The position numbers and the translations under genes were made by a program. The notes beneath the pieces were generated by a model. That model saw only the letters and a list, made by a program, of their open reading frames with translations. It searched no databases and was not told where the DNA came from. Below are positions 53,428 through 63,115 of a stretch of DNA of 64,000 nucleotides, one piece after another; within the stretch, counting starts at the first letter, position 1, and every line of letters starts with the position of its first letter. Source of the DNA: Clostridia bacterium 41_269 (GTDB taxonomy: Bacteria; Bacillota; DTU086). The stretch covers positions 23,548-87,547 of the forward strand of contig LGEZ01000007.1 of NCBI GenBank assembly GCA_001508005.1. Direction: 5' to 3'.

Positions 53428-54263
53428 CTTTCCAAAACCTCCCCTTGGGAAAGTTCTTTCAAAGCTAATTCCATTTCCTCCTTGCTGGGAGCTTTTCCAT
53501 GCCAGTCCACCTGATTCTCCATAAAAGAAACTCCTTTACCTTTAATAGTTTTAGCCAGTATTAAGGTGGGCTTCCCTTCAATCCTATCTGCCTGTTCCAG
53601 AGCACTTATAATCTCTTCAAAATCATGGCCATCAATGACAATTACATGCCACCCAAAAGCCTTCCATTTATCCACTATGGGCTCTGGATTCATAACTTGG
53701 GTAATGGGTCCATCTATCTGCAGTCCGTTGTAATCCAAAATTCCTACCAGGTTGTCCAGCTTGTAATGAGCAGCAGCCATAGCTGCTTCCCAAATCATTC
53801 CTTCCTGTATTTCTCCGTCTCCCATAAGCACAAAAACCCGGTAATCCCTACCGTCAAGTTTTGCAGCCAAAGCCATACCATTTCCCACAGCTAGTCCTTG
53901 ACCAAGGGAACCCGTAGAAATTTCAACACCCGGTGTGCTTTTCATATCCGGATGCCCTTGAAGCATATGCCCAGTCTTTCTTAAATACTTTAATTCTTTG
54001 GTATCAAAAAAGCCTGCTTCAGCCAGAGCTGCATACAGTACTGGAGCCGCATGTCCTTTGGAAAGAATAAATCTATCCCTATGCTCCCAATGGGGTCTTG
54101 CAGGGTCAATATTCATGTGATGGAAAAACAAAGCAGCTACAATATCAGCCGCAGAAAGGGATCCTCCAGGGTGCCCGGACCCTGCTTCTCCCAGCATGGA
54201 AATAATATGCTTTCTAATGATGCGGGCCTTTTCCTCCAAAAAAATCTTTTCTGTCTCCAGCAA
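53409..54263 (-). CDS. Transketolase, N-terminal subunit
   Basis: A 284-residue subunit with the thiamin-diphosphate domain: SGHPGGSLSAADIVAALFF, DRFILSKGHAAPVLYAAL, GSLGQGLAVGNGMALAAKL, and the ThDP motif LMGDGEIQEGMIWEAAMAA (GDG...N-like). Its product pairs with the C-terminal subunit encoded next. The TTG start has GGAGGTG 7 bases before it. YitT lies upstream by 17 bases, maybe in the same transcript. Confidence 0.93.
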   Translation of the reverse strand: MLETEKIFLEEKARIIRKHIISMLGEAGSGHPGGSLSAADIVAALFFHHMNIDPARPHWEHRDRFILSKGHAAPVLYAALAEAGFFDTKELKYLRKTGHMLQGHPDMKSTPGVEISTGSLGQGLAVGNGMALAAKLDGRDYRVFVLMGDGEIQEGMIWEAAMAAAHYKLDNLVGILDYNGLQIDGPITQVMNPEPIVDKWKAFGWHVIVIDGHDFEEIISALEQADRIEGKPTLILAKTIKGKGVSFMENQVDWHGKAPSKEEMELALKELSQGEVLERWETLK

Positions 54264-54280
54264 ATCTTTACACCTCCAGT

Positions 54281-55126
54281 TTAAATTTCTGTGCTGAATT
54301 CTTTAAACCCCTCTCCTAAAACCTCATGGGCCTCCGCAACAATAACGAAAGCATAGGGGTCAACTTCTCTCACCAAGCTTTTTAGTTTTGCCACCTCCCA
54401 TCTCCCAACAACTGTAAGAATAAGACCCTTCTCCTTACCCGTATATGCGCCGATGCCCTTCATTAGGGTGGCACCTCGTTCCATCTGGGTAAGGATCTCC
54501 CGTGCTATTTGATCGGTATGATCGGAAATAATGAGTGCTGCTTTTGCTCCCAACCCTTCCTGAACCACATCTATAACTTTAGAAGTTATAAACACTGCAA
54601 TTAAAGCATAAAGAGCCAGTTCCGCGGAAAAAAATATTCCAGCCAGAATAATAACAAGACCATCAATGAGCATAAGTCCCTGTCCTGAGCTGACTTTAAA
54701 AAATTTCCTAATAAGCTGAGCGGCTATATCAGTTCCTCCCGTTGTACCCCCTGCTCTAAAAACCAAACCAAGCCCCGCTCCAGTAAATATGCCACCAAAT
54801 ACCGCCGCTAAAAGTGGATCTGTGGTCGGACTTTTAATAACGGGTTCCAGAAGATCCACAAAAACAGACAAAATAAAAAAGCCGTACAAGGTTTTTATTC
54901 CAAACTTGGGACCCAAAACCTTCAAACTTGCTAGAAACAATGGAATATTGATTGCCAGCATGGTTGCTCCCACTGATAAATTGAAAAGATAAAATATAAT
55001 TGTTGCCAAACCGCTTACTCCTCCTGCAGCTATGCGGTTTGGCACCAAAAACATATCCAGACCCACAGCTGTTATTAAACTTCCTAAAGTTATCAGACCG
55101 TAATTCAAAAATTCTCTGCCCTTCAA
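54281..55126 (-). CDS. YitT family membrane protein
   Basis: About 281 residues with five or six membrane helices (residues about 10-185: GLDMFLVPNRIAAGGVSG, AGGTTGGTDIAAQLI) followed by the cytoplasmic DUF2179 domain (GLILTVVGRWEVAKLKSLV, DPYAFVIVAEAHEVLGEGF). The function is unproven; transport has been proposed. TTG 55126 is preferred for its GAGGTGG 6 bases upstream. It belongs to the short unit with the transketolase genes. Confidence 0.88.
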   Translation of the reverse strand: MKGREFLNYGLITLGSLITAVGLDMFLVPNRIAAGGVSGLATIIFYLFNLSVGATMLAINIPLFLASLKVLGPKFGIKTLYGFFILSVFVDLLEPVIKSPTTDPLLAAVFGGIFTGAGLGLVFRAGGTTGGTDIAAQLIRKFFKVSSGQGLMLIDGLVIILAGIFFSAELALYALIAVFITSKVIDVVQEGLGAKAALIISDHTDQIAREILTQMERGATLMKGIGAYTGKEKGLILTVVGRWEVAKLKSLVREVDPYAFVIVAEAHEVLGEGFKEFSTEI

Positions 55127-55202
55127 AGTTCCCACCTCAACTGTAGTTTCCCTCCCTTAGAATTTTTTTTACAACAAAGGAAATATTCAACCTCAAAATC
55201 AA

Positions 55203-55231
55203 AGCAGAAATTGAACTTCTCCAATTTCTGC
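55203..55231 (-). terminator. Terminator after the UbiB-like gene
   Basis: On the minus strand GCAGAAATTG and CAATTTCTGC form a 10-bp stem with an 8-base loop, then TTTGATTTTG. Confidence 0.65.
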
Positions 55232-55268
55232 AGAAACTCCTTCCATTAAAAATAAAACTAAATAAACT

Positions 55269-56942
55269 TTACATGCGGCCGGATCGAATTATGGAAATGA
55301 TAAGCCAGAAAAAAAGAACTCCCCCTGCGATAAAACCCACTTCAAAAATAGGAAAATCAAAAAAAACAGTTCTCTTAGGCGTACTCAAGGCGTATGCCAC
55401 AACCAATCCAGACATAATAATACTGAAAGCAAGAAGGACAATGCTGAATGAAAGGCGGTTTACTATTTGATCCATTTTCATAAGCAGGCGCTCAAAACCT
55501 TCATGGCGTATAACTCCCCTTACTTCAGGTTCATCGAGCCTCTCTTTGAGTCCCCTGAGTAATTTAGGAATTTCTGGTAAAAGGTATATGTAATTCAACA
55601 TATAACCCCAAAGGTTTTTTTTGAGTACAAAAGGAGACAGCTGTTTTTTTATAAGTTTTCTCGCAAAGGGTTCCACTATTTTCATTATGGACAGCTCAGG
55701 TGCTAGCTGCTTTACAACCCCTTCTGTAATAATTACCACTTTAGCAAGGGGGGCAAAATCCGATGGCATTCTAATGTCGTATTTAAAGCTTATATCAAAA
55801 AGATCATTAAAAACATCTCCAATTTTAATATCCTCAACAGGCTTATCATAATATTTATCCCTTAATTTATCCAAATCAGCTTTAAGCTCTCTGCGGCTTA
55901 CTCCAGAAGGAATAACTCCCATTTCAAAAATGGTATGCATTAAAAGATCAGTGTTCTGGCTGGCTAAAGCAATTATTATCTGAGCCAGCTGGTTTTTCTT
56001 ATCTGGAGAAAGACAGCCTACAATGCCAAAATCCATAAATCCCAGTGCCCCATTTTCAAGAACAACAACATTTCCAGGATGGGGATCACCGTGAAAAAAA
56101 CCATCCATTAGGATCTGTTTCATCATCACCTGTGCAAAACTTTCAGCAAGCTCTGCCTTATCAAATCCTACAGCAGCAAGCTTATCCACATGACTAAGTT
56201 TAATACCACTAATTCGCTCCAGGGTAAGAACCTTTGAAGTTGAATAATCCCAAAAAACTTCAGGAATATAAACCCGAGCATCTCCCATAAAGTTTTCTTT
56301 TAAGCGTTCTCCATTGCGGCCTTCAATTCTAAAATCCATTTCAGCCAAAATGGACCTAGAAAACTCCTCAACTAGATCGGTAAAACGATATTTTTCTCCC
56401 CACGACGTTCTCCTATCTGCAATCCTTGCAAGATCAAATAGAATTTCAAGATCTGTTTCCACTACCTCTTTAAGATTGGGCCTCTGTACCTTTACCACAA
56501 CCTTTTCTCCTGTCAAAAGCTCTGCTTCATGCACTTGAGCAATGGATGCAGATGCAAAGGGTTTAGTATCAAAATATGAAAAGATCTCACTTATTTCTCC
56601 ACCCAGCTCTTCCTTTATTATTTGCTCTACAAAGGAAAAATCCACAGGAGAAGCCCAATCCTGAAGCTTTTCCAGCTCCTTTACTATATCTCTGGGCAGA
56701 AAATCAGAACGGGTACTCAAAACCTGGCCCAGCTTAATAAAAGTAGTTCCCAGTTCCTCAAAAACCAGGCGTACCCGTTCTCCTCTGCTCAGTCTATGGG
56801 ATTTATCAGATTGGAATCTTTTAAATGGAGGCAGCACATCCCTGATCCCCAAAACATCAAGGAGATAGCCAAATCCATGTTTAGCAAATGTATTGGCAAT
56901 AACCCGGAGGCGGTGTATGTGCTTGTACCTCCGTTTAATCAA
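55269..56942 (-). CDS. ABC1/AarF/UbiB family protein kinase-like protein
   Basis: A 557-residue membrane-bound atypical kinase. KLGQVLSTRSDFLP is the KxGQ motif that covers the ATP pocket, FASASIAQVHEAEL the alanine-rich loop that replaces a normal P-loop, VVKVQRPN the catalytic lysine, FHGDPHPGNV the HRD-like catalytic loop, and FMDFGIVG the DFG motif. Two C-terminal membrane helices (about 500-555) follow. Relatives aid ubiquinone or other isoprenoid-lipid biology; in an anaerobe the substrate is open. The TTG start follows GGTGAGG. prfB lies 29 bases upstream. Confidence 0.92.
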   Translation of the reverse strand: MIKRRYKHIHRLRVIANTFAKHGFGYLLDVLGIRDVLPPFKRFQSDKSHRLSRGERVRLVFEELGTTFIKLGQVLSTRSDFLPRDIVKELEKLQDWASPVDFSFVEQIIKEELGGEISEIFSYFDTKPFASASIAQVHEAELLTGEKVVVKVQRPNLKEVVETDLEILFDLARIADRRTSWGEKYRFTDLVEEFSRSILAEMDFRIEGRNGERLKENFMGDARVYIPEVFWDYSTSKVLTLERISGIKLSHVDKLAAVGFDKAELAESFAQVMMKQILMDGFFHGDPHPGNVVVLENGALGFMDFGIVGCLSPDKKNQLAQIIIALASQNTDLLMHTIFEMGVIPSGVSRRELKADLDKLRDKYYDKPVEDIKIGDVFNDLFDISFKYDIRMPSDFAPLAKVVIITEGVVKQLAPELSIMKIVEPFARKLIKKQLSPFVLKKNLWGYMLNYIYLLPEIPKLLRGLKERLDEPEVRGVIRHEGFERLLMKMDQIVNRLSFSIVLLAFSIIMSGLVVAYALSTPKRTVFFDFPIFEVGFIAGGVLFFWLIISIIRSGRM

Positions 56943-56970
56943 TTATCCTCACCATCCCGCAGCAGAACCT

Positions 56971-58075
56971 TTAATTTTTTGAAGCTTTGTGCTTTAGATA
57001 AGCCATAATAAATGGATCAATGTTCCCGTCCATCACTGATTCAATATTTCCCATTTCAAAATTAGTTCTGTGATCCTTTACCAATGTATATGGCTGAAAG
57101 ACATAAGATCTTATTTGGTTGCCCCAACCTATTTCAGGCTGTTCGCCCCTCTGTTCAGCAAGCTTTCTTTCCCTTTCCTGCCTTTTCAGCTCAAAAAGTC
57201 TTGCCCTTAATATCTTTAAAGCAGCAAGGCGGTTGGCATGCTGGGACCTTTCATTTTGGCACTGGACAACAATTCCTGTGGGCAGATGGGTAATTCTCAC
57301 AGCCGAATCAGTCTTATTAACGTGCTGCCCCCCTGCACCTCCTGCCCTGAAAGTATCTATTCTTAAATCCGATGGATTGATTTCAATTTCATCATCCTCT
57401 TCTATCTCGGGAATAACCTCCACTGAAGCGAAGGAGGTGTGCCTTCTCCCCGAAGCATCAAAGGGAGATATTCTAACCAGACGGTGAACACCCCTTTCAG
57501 CCTTTAAGTATCCATAAGCGTAATCACCCTTTACAACGGCTGTTAGGCTTTTTGTTCCCGCCTCTTCACCAGGAAGATGGTCCACAATCTCCAAACGCAT
57601 GCCTTTTTTTTCAACCCACCGGCTGTACATTCTAAAAAGCATATCCACCCAATCCTGAGCCTCAGTTCCCCCAGCACCTGCATGAAGAGAAATTATAGCA
57701 TCGTTCTTATCATAGGGACCATTAAGCAAAACCTCTATTTCCATTTCTTTAAGCTTTCTGTCAATCTCTTTAATTTCTTCACTCAAATCTTCAAAAAGGG
57801 ATTCCTCCCCCTCTTCCAGCCCCATTTCCCATACAGCATAAGCATCTTCAAAGCGCTTTTTTAATTCATAATAGGAATCAAGCTTGTCTCTTATATCTGT
57901 AATTTTACGCATTACTTTCTGGGCATTAATTGGATCATCCCAAAAATCAGGACGGGCACTTTCCCTTTCCATCTCCTCTATTTCTTTTTCCTTCTTTTCT
58001 AAGTCAAAGGGAGACACCCATTTCTTTTAAACGGCTTTCGATGCTCTCCATTTCGTCTCTTAAATCTTCAAGCAT
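56971..58075 (-). CDS. prfB: Peptide chain release factor 2, with programmed +1 frameshift
   Basis: RF2 frees the finished chain at UGA and UAA. The frame from ATG 58075 (AGGAGGG site) encodes 23 residues and meets TGA at 58006-58004 in the context CTTTGAC, the standard RF2 autoregulatory frameshift site. After slipping one base the reading resumes at GAC and runs 344 codons, about 367 residues in all, the family norm. RISPFDASGRRHT has the SPF codon-recognition tripeptide and AGGAGGQHVNKTDSA the GGQ catalytic loop. secA lies 44 bases upstream, the usual secA-prfB order. Confidence 0.96.
58003..58012 (-). other. Programmed +1 frameshift site of prfB
   Basis: Minus strand TCC CTT TGA C: the P-site CTT slips forward onto TTT when RF2 is scarce. 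A GGGTG seven bases upstream could act as the internal anti-SD helper, weaker than the AGGGGG in E. coli. Confidence 0.9.
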
Positions 58076-58119
58076 AAAGCATCCCTCCTTCAAACTATCT
58101 GCTTTTGTGATCTTAAACT

Positions 58120-60633
58120 TCAAGTTTTGGCCCCGCAGCACTTTTTATATTTTTTACCGCTTCCGCAGGGACAAGGTTCATTACGCCCCACCTTTTGGGA
58201 ACGAACGGGTTTTTTCTTTACCTCTGACTCGTCCCTCACATACTTTACATCGGATACCCTTCTAGGACCCACAGCATTTTTCTTTTCCTGCACCACATTT
58301 ACATGAAAAACATATCTTACTATATCTTCCTGGATGGCAGCAATCATGTCATTGAACATCTGATACCCTTCAATCCTATATTGAACAAGGGGATCCTGAT
58401 GACCATATGCCCTCAGCCCAATACCTTGGCGCAGCTGATCCATTGCATCCAAATGGTCCATCCATTTCTGATCCACCACTCTTAGGGTAATCATTCTTTC
58501 CAATTCACGCATTACATCGGAACCCAATTCCTTTTCTTTACGATCATAATAATCAAAAGCATATTTGAGAAATTCTTCCCTTATTTCTTCTTTAGTCATA
58601 TTTTTGAGCATTTCAGGGGTAAAATTATGCTGAGGCAGATAAAGCTGACCTGCATAATCCAAAAGACTTTTAAGATCCCATTCTTCGGGATAGGGGCTGT
58701 GGCTTCCAAACATTTCTAAAGTTCTATCCACTAAGGTTTCTATCATATCCAGGATATTTTCTTTAAGATCAGCCCCCATGAGAACTTCTCTTCTCTGTTT
58801 ATAAATAACTTCCCTCTGCTGATTCAAAACATCATCATATTCCAGAACATGCTTGCGGATCTCAAAATTTCTGTTCTCTACACGTTTTTGAGCACTTTCA
58901 ATAGACTTGGAAACCAAAGGATGATCTATGGGAGTTGAATCATCCATACCTACTTTATCAAGAATGCCTGCAATAAGATCTGACCCAAAAAGACGCATCA
59001 GGTCATCTTCCAGGGAAACATAAAAACGGCTGGAACCAGGATCGCCCTGACGTCCAGAGCGCCCCCGCAGCTGATTGTCAATACGACGGCTTTCATGCCT
59101 TTCCGTACCAATTACGTGAAGCCCTCCAAGTTCAGCAACGCCTTCACCGAGCACAATATCAGTACCCCGTCCTGCCATGTTTGTGGCAATGGTTACAGCA
59201 CCCTTCTGCCCAGCTTTGGCAATTATCTCAGCTTCCTTTTCATGATATTTTGCATTCAATACCTCATGGGGAATACCCCTCTTTTTAAGCATTCTGCTAA
59301 GCATTTCTGATTTTTCTATAGAAATGGTACCCACAAGAACGGGCTGTCCCTTTTTATGCCTTTCAACTATTTCTTCAACAACAGCTTCAAACTTTCCCTT
59401 TTCGGTACGGTAAACCACATCAGGATAATCCTTTCGAATCAAGGGCTTATTTGTGGGTATCACAACTACATCAAGCCCATAAATTTCCCTAAATTCCTGT
59501 TCCTCAGTTTTAGCAGTACCGGTCATACCCGCTAATTTTTTGTAAAGGCGGAAATAATTTTGAAAAGTTATGCTGGCTAGAGTCTGGGATTCCCTCTCAA
59601 TTTTAACACCCTCTTTAGCTTCTATGGCTTGGTGAAGGCCCTCACTGAAGCGGCGGCCGTACATCAGCCTGCCGGTGAACTCATCCACAATAATAACCTG
59701 TCCGTCTTTAACAACATAATCCCGATCTCTCTTCATTAAAACATGTGCCTTCAATCCCTGGTTGACATGATGGCTCAGTTCCATATTTGACTCATCATAG
59801 AGATTGTCAACTCCCAGCATCTGCTCCACCCTGGCTATGCCTTTTTCTGTAAGTGTTACCACATTTGCTTTCTCATCAACAGTATAGTCTTCATCCCGCT
59901 TAAGGCGAGGAATAATTTTAGCAATCTTATAGTAGAGATCCGTAGGCTTATCTGCCTGACCGGAAATTATAAGGGGAGTTCTCGCTTCATCTATTAGGAT
60001 ACTGTCCACTTCGTCAATAATTGCATAGTTAAGCTCCCGCTGAACTATTTCATCTATATGAATAGCCATATTATCCCTCAGATAATCAAAACCAAATTCG
60101 TTGTTTGTACCATAGGTGATATCTGCAGCATAAGCTTCTCGCCTTTCCTGAGGGGACAATCCATGAACAATGGTACCAACTTTAAGACCCAAAAACTCAT
60201 AAACCGGACCCATCCACTGGGTATCCCTTTTTGCCAGGTAGTCGTTAACGGTGACAATGTGAACCCCTTTTCCTTCCAAAGCGTTTAAATAAGCAGGTAG
60301 AGTAGCTACAAGGGTCTTGCCTTCACCGGTTTTCATTTCTGCAATGCGTCCTTGATGGAGCACTATGCCCCCCATAAGCTGCACATCAAAATGACGCATC
60401 CCCAAAACACGAACGGAAGCCTCCCTCACCACAGCAAAGGCTTCCGGCAAAAGATCGTCAAGGGTTTCCCCTTGTTTCAACCTTTCTTTAAACTCATCGG
60501 TCTTTGCTTTGAGCTCATTGTCCGTCAAAGCCTTCATATCTGGTTCATAATCATTTATTAAATCCACATATTTTGAAAGCTTTTTGATCTCCTTGTCGTT
60601 ATCATCCAAAAATCTTTTAAGCAAGCCCAGCAT
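58120..60633 (-). CDS. secA: Protein translocase ATPase SecA
   Basis: An 837-residue motor that pushes preproteins through SecYEG. Motifs: [17 protein letters not shown] (Walker A), [17 protein letters not shown] (motif II), [12 protein letters not shown] and [13 protein letters not shown] (motifs V and VI), and a C-terminal zinc motif [17 protein letters not shown] that binds SecB-like chaperones, ribosomes or lipids. Full length. It precedes prfB. The usual upstream neighbour hpf/raiA is not here; recD2 comes 74 bases before. Confidence 0.97.
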   Translation of the reverse strand: MLGLLKRFLDDNDKEIKKLSKYVDLINDYEPDMKALTDNELKAKTDEFKERLKQGETLDDLLPEAFAVVREASVRVLGMRHFDVQLMGGIVLHQGRIAEMKTGEGKTLVATLPAYLNALEGKGVHIVTVNDYLAKRDTQWMGPVYEFLGLKVGTIVHGLSPQERREAYAADITYGTNNEFGFDYLRDNMAIHIDEIVQRELNYAIIDEVDSILIDEARTPLIISGQADKPTDLYYKIAKIIPRLKRDEDYTVDEKANVVTLTEKGIARVEQMLGVDNLYDESNMELSHHVNQGLKAHVLMKRDRDYVVKDGQVIIVDEFTGRLMYGRRFSEGLHQAIEAKEGVKIERESQTLASITFQNYFRLYKKLAGMTGTAKTEEQEFREIYGLDVVVIPTNKPLIRKDYPDVVYRTEKGKFEAVVEEIVERHKKGQPVLVGTISIEKSEMLSRMLKKRGIPHEVLNAKYHEKEAEIIAKAGQKGAVTIATNMAGRGTDIVLGEGVAELGGLHVIGTERHESRRIDNQLRGRSGRQGDPGSSRFYVSLEDDLMRLFGSDLIAGILDKVGMDDSTPIDHPLVSKSIESAQKRVENRNFEIRKHVLEYDDVLNQQREVIYKQRREVLMGADLKENILDMIETLVDRTLEMFGSHSPYPEEWDLKSLLDYAGQLYLPQHNFTPEMLKNMTKEEIREEFLKYAFDYYDRKEKELGSDVMRELERMITLRVVDQKWMDHLDAMDQLRQGIGLRAYGHQDPLVQYRIEGYQMFNDMIAAIQEDIVRYVFHVNVVQEKKNAVGPRRVSDVKYVRDESEVKKKPVRSQKVGRNEPCPCGSGKKYKKCCGAKT

Positions 60634-60707
60634 TTAAGGTCACTCCCATTGACCAGGTATCATATCAATTTTATCACCGCAGTTAATGCATTGCAAGAAA
60701 GGATAAT

Positions 60708-62888
60708 TTACTGTTTAACAGGGCACAACTCATGAACTATTTTATCCTTTAGACCTGTATTCCTTATCACCATCTTGTTGTTTTTTACAGCAATTGCTAA
60801 AGCCTTCATAGTACCCACTAGAACCACTTTTTCTTTAGCCCTGGTTATTCCCGTATAGATAAGGTTTCGCGCAAGCATAATATAATGGCTGGTACTAATG
60901 GGCATTATAACAATGGGATATTCACTGCCCTGGGATTTATGTATGGTTATGCAGTAAGCTGGTACCAACTCTTCTCCTATTTCTTCTCCTGTATACGTCA
61001 CTAAATTGTCCCTTATCCTAGCTAAAAGCTTTATTTCTCCGCTTTCCTCTTCTTCCCTTATGTCCTCAACAAGCCCAACATCACCGTTAAATACTCCCTT
61101 TTCATAGTTATTTCTGGTCTGCATTACTTTATCTCCAACACGATAAATATAACTCCCAAAGCGATAATCCCTTCTGGTTTTATCACTGGGGTTAAGAAGC
61201 TCCTGCAGCCTTCTGTTGAGGTTAACAGTACCTATGGGCCCTTTTCTCATAGGGGAAAGCACCTGAATATCTCTGTAAGAATATCCCAGATCCACAAACC
61301 GCCTGCAGCTTTGGATTATAATCTCTGCTATTTTCTCAGGATCTTCTTCTTTTATAAAGAAGAAATCTTTTTTGCTGCTGTCAATGCTTATTAATTTACC
61401 TGCATTTACTCTGTGGGCATTGATAACTATCTGGCTTTCCCTGGATTGGCGGAAAATCTTAGTAAGTTTTACAGTGGGCAGTCCTGCATTCATGAGATCA
61501 TGCAGTACATTTCCTGGTCCGACGCTGGGAAGCTGATCCGCATCCCCTACTAAAAGAACCATAGTGCGCATTGGATCCACAGCATCAAAAAGACAAGCAG
61601 CAAGACTGATATCAAGCATTGAAACTTCATCAACAACCAGCAGATCACATGGTAAAGGTTTATTGCTGTTGTACTCGGGTCCTTCACCCGGCTTAAAATT
61701 AAGCAGCCGATGAATAGTCCCTGCTTTTTCCCCTGTAACCTCCATCAGCCTCTGCCCAGCTCTCCCTGTTGGGGAAGCAAGCATTATTTCAGCTTTGGGA
61801 TTTAGGCGGCGAAGAACATTTATTACAGCATTTACTGTTGCAGTTTTTCCAGTACCAGGACCTCCTGTTAAAATCAAAAATCCCCTATTTAAAATCTCTA
61901 AAACAGCTTTTTTCTGCTCAGGGGCAAGCTTCATCCCTGCTTCTGTTTCAAAATCAATTATATGCTTTTCTACCAAATTATGGGGAAATCCAGTATGTTG
62001 GGATACCAGTTTGGAAATTTTTTCTGCCACTTTCATTTCAGCATCATATAAGGATAAAAGATAAACCCTGTCTCCTTCAGCAGTTATTTCTCTTCCTTCC
62101 GAAAGCATTTTATTGAGCACTGAATTTACAGTTTCTTCTCCATTCTCTAGTTTAAGCAGTTCAATAGTTCTTTTTAAAATCTCCTCCCTTTCAAGATAAC
62201 AGTGGCCTTCTCCCTCAGCCTGTGTCATTACATATTTAACAGCAGCTCTTATCCTCTGTGGAGATTCAGCATCAATGTTTAGTTTCTGGGCGATGGCATC
62301 AGCCCTAAGAAAACCAATGCTGGAAATATCCACAAGTCTATAAGGATCAAGGGATACAATATTAACTGCTCCCCCTCCCCATTCTCGATATGCTTTAACG
62401 GCTGTTTTGGCAGAAAGCCCCAAAGCCAAGAGCTGTTTCATTACATACTGAGCTTCAAGGTTTTCTAAAATGCTCTCATATATTTTTTTTGCCTTTTTTT
62501 CTCCAATACCCTTAACCTCAGTTAGAACTTCATATCCCTTTTCCATTATCAATTCTAAAGCATTTTCCCCTAACTGATCTGCTATTGCCTCTGCTAACTG
62601 CGGCCCTACATACTTTACAAAGGGAGAGGACAGATAGGCCACCAACTGTTCCCTGTTTGAGGGCAGCTGCTTTTCCCAACGAGAAACCTTTATCTGTTCA
62701 CCATACTTTGGATGATATACTTTAGATCCCCAAACAGTAATGTAATCATCCTTTTTTATACCGTGAAGAAAACCCACAAGGGAAAGAAATTCTCCATCAT
62801 CGGTCTCGAAACGAGCCACAGTAAATTCCCCGTCGCCGCTTTCATAAATAATTTTTTTCACTGTGCCCTGCAGAACTTCTACCTGCAA
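60708..62888 (-). CDS. recD2: ATP-dependent DNA helicase RecD2
   Basis: About 726 residues of SF1B 5'-3' helicase. The N-terminal OB-like segment (LQGTVKKIIYESGDGEFTVA) and helix-hairpin-helix repeats (AIADQLGE, VKGIGEKKAKKIYE, DISSIGFLRADAIAQ) precede the motor: ILTGGPGTGKTATVNAVI (Walker A), LVVDEVSMLDI (Walker B), VGDADQLPSVGPGNVL, and ITIHKSQGSEYP, TGITRAKEKV near the end. RecD2 acts in repair outside RecBCD. TTG 62888 follows GGGGGAGG and fits the family start; an upstream frame to 63011 adds 41 unconserved residues. Confidence 0.93.
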   Translation of the reverse strand: MQVEVLQGTVKKIIYESGDGEFTVARFETDDGEFLSLVGFLHGIKKDDYITVWGSKVYHPKYGEQIKVSRWEKQLPSNREQLVAYLSSPFVKYVGPQLAEAIADQLGENALELIMEKGYEVLTEVKGIGEKKAKKIYESILENLEAQYVMKQLLALGLSAKTAVKAYREWGGGAVNIVSLDPYRLVDISSIGFLRADAIAQKLNIDAESPQRIRAAVKYVMTQAEGEGHCYLEREEILKRTIELLKLENGEETVNSVLNKMLSEGREITAEGDRVYLLSLYDAEMKVAEKISKLVSQHTGFPHNLVEKHIIDFETEAGMKLAPEQKKAVLEILNRGFLILTGGPGTGKTATVNAVINVLRRLNPKAEIMLASPTGRAGQRLMEVTGEKAGTIHRLLNFKPGEGPEYNSNKPLPCDLLVVDEVSMLDISLAACLFDAVDPMRTMVLLVGDADQLPSVGPGNVLHDLMNAGLPTVKLTKIFRQSRESQIVINAHRVNAGKLISIDSSKKDFFFIKEEDPEKIAEIIIQSCRRFVDLGYSYRDIQVLSPMRKGPIGTVNLNRRLQELLNPSDKTRRDYRFGSYIYRVGDKVMQTRNNYEKGVFNGDVGLVEDIREEEESGEIKLLARIRDNLVTYTGEEIGEELVPAYCITIHKSQGSEYPIVIMPISTSHYIMLARNLIYTGITRAKEKVVLVGTMKALAIAVKNNKMVIRNTGLKDKIVHELCPVKQ

Positions 62889-63115
62889 AACTGCCTCCCC
62901 CTTTATTAAATAATGTTTAAGCAAAACTTTCTTCTCTAAAACATCATGATTAATATTTTCTCTTAAAATATAATACTTGAAAGTATTTCCAAAATGCAAA
63001 GGAAACCCCACAATACTAACATCCGACTAAATTCTTTTAAAACACTGCAAGTTGTAATATACTTTTACAGGAACAGCATTGAACAAAAATATAAACTAAA
63101 AGGGAAAGATACGCA

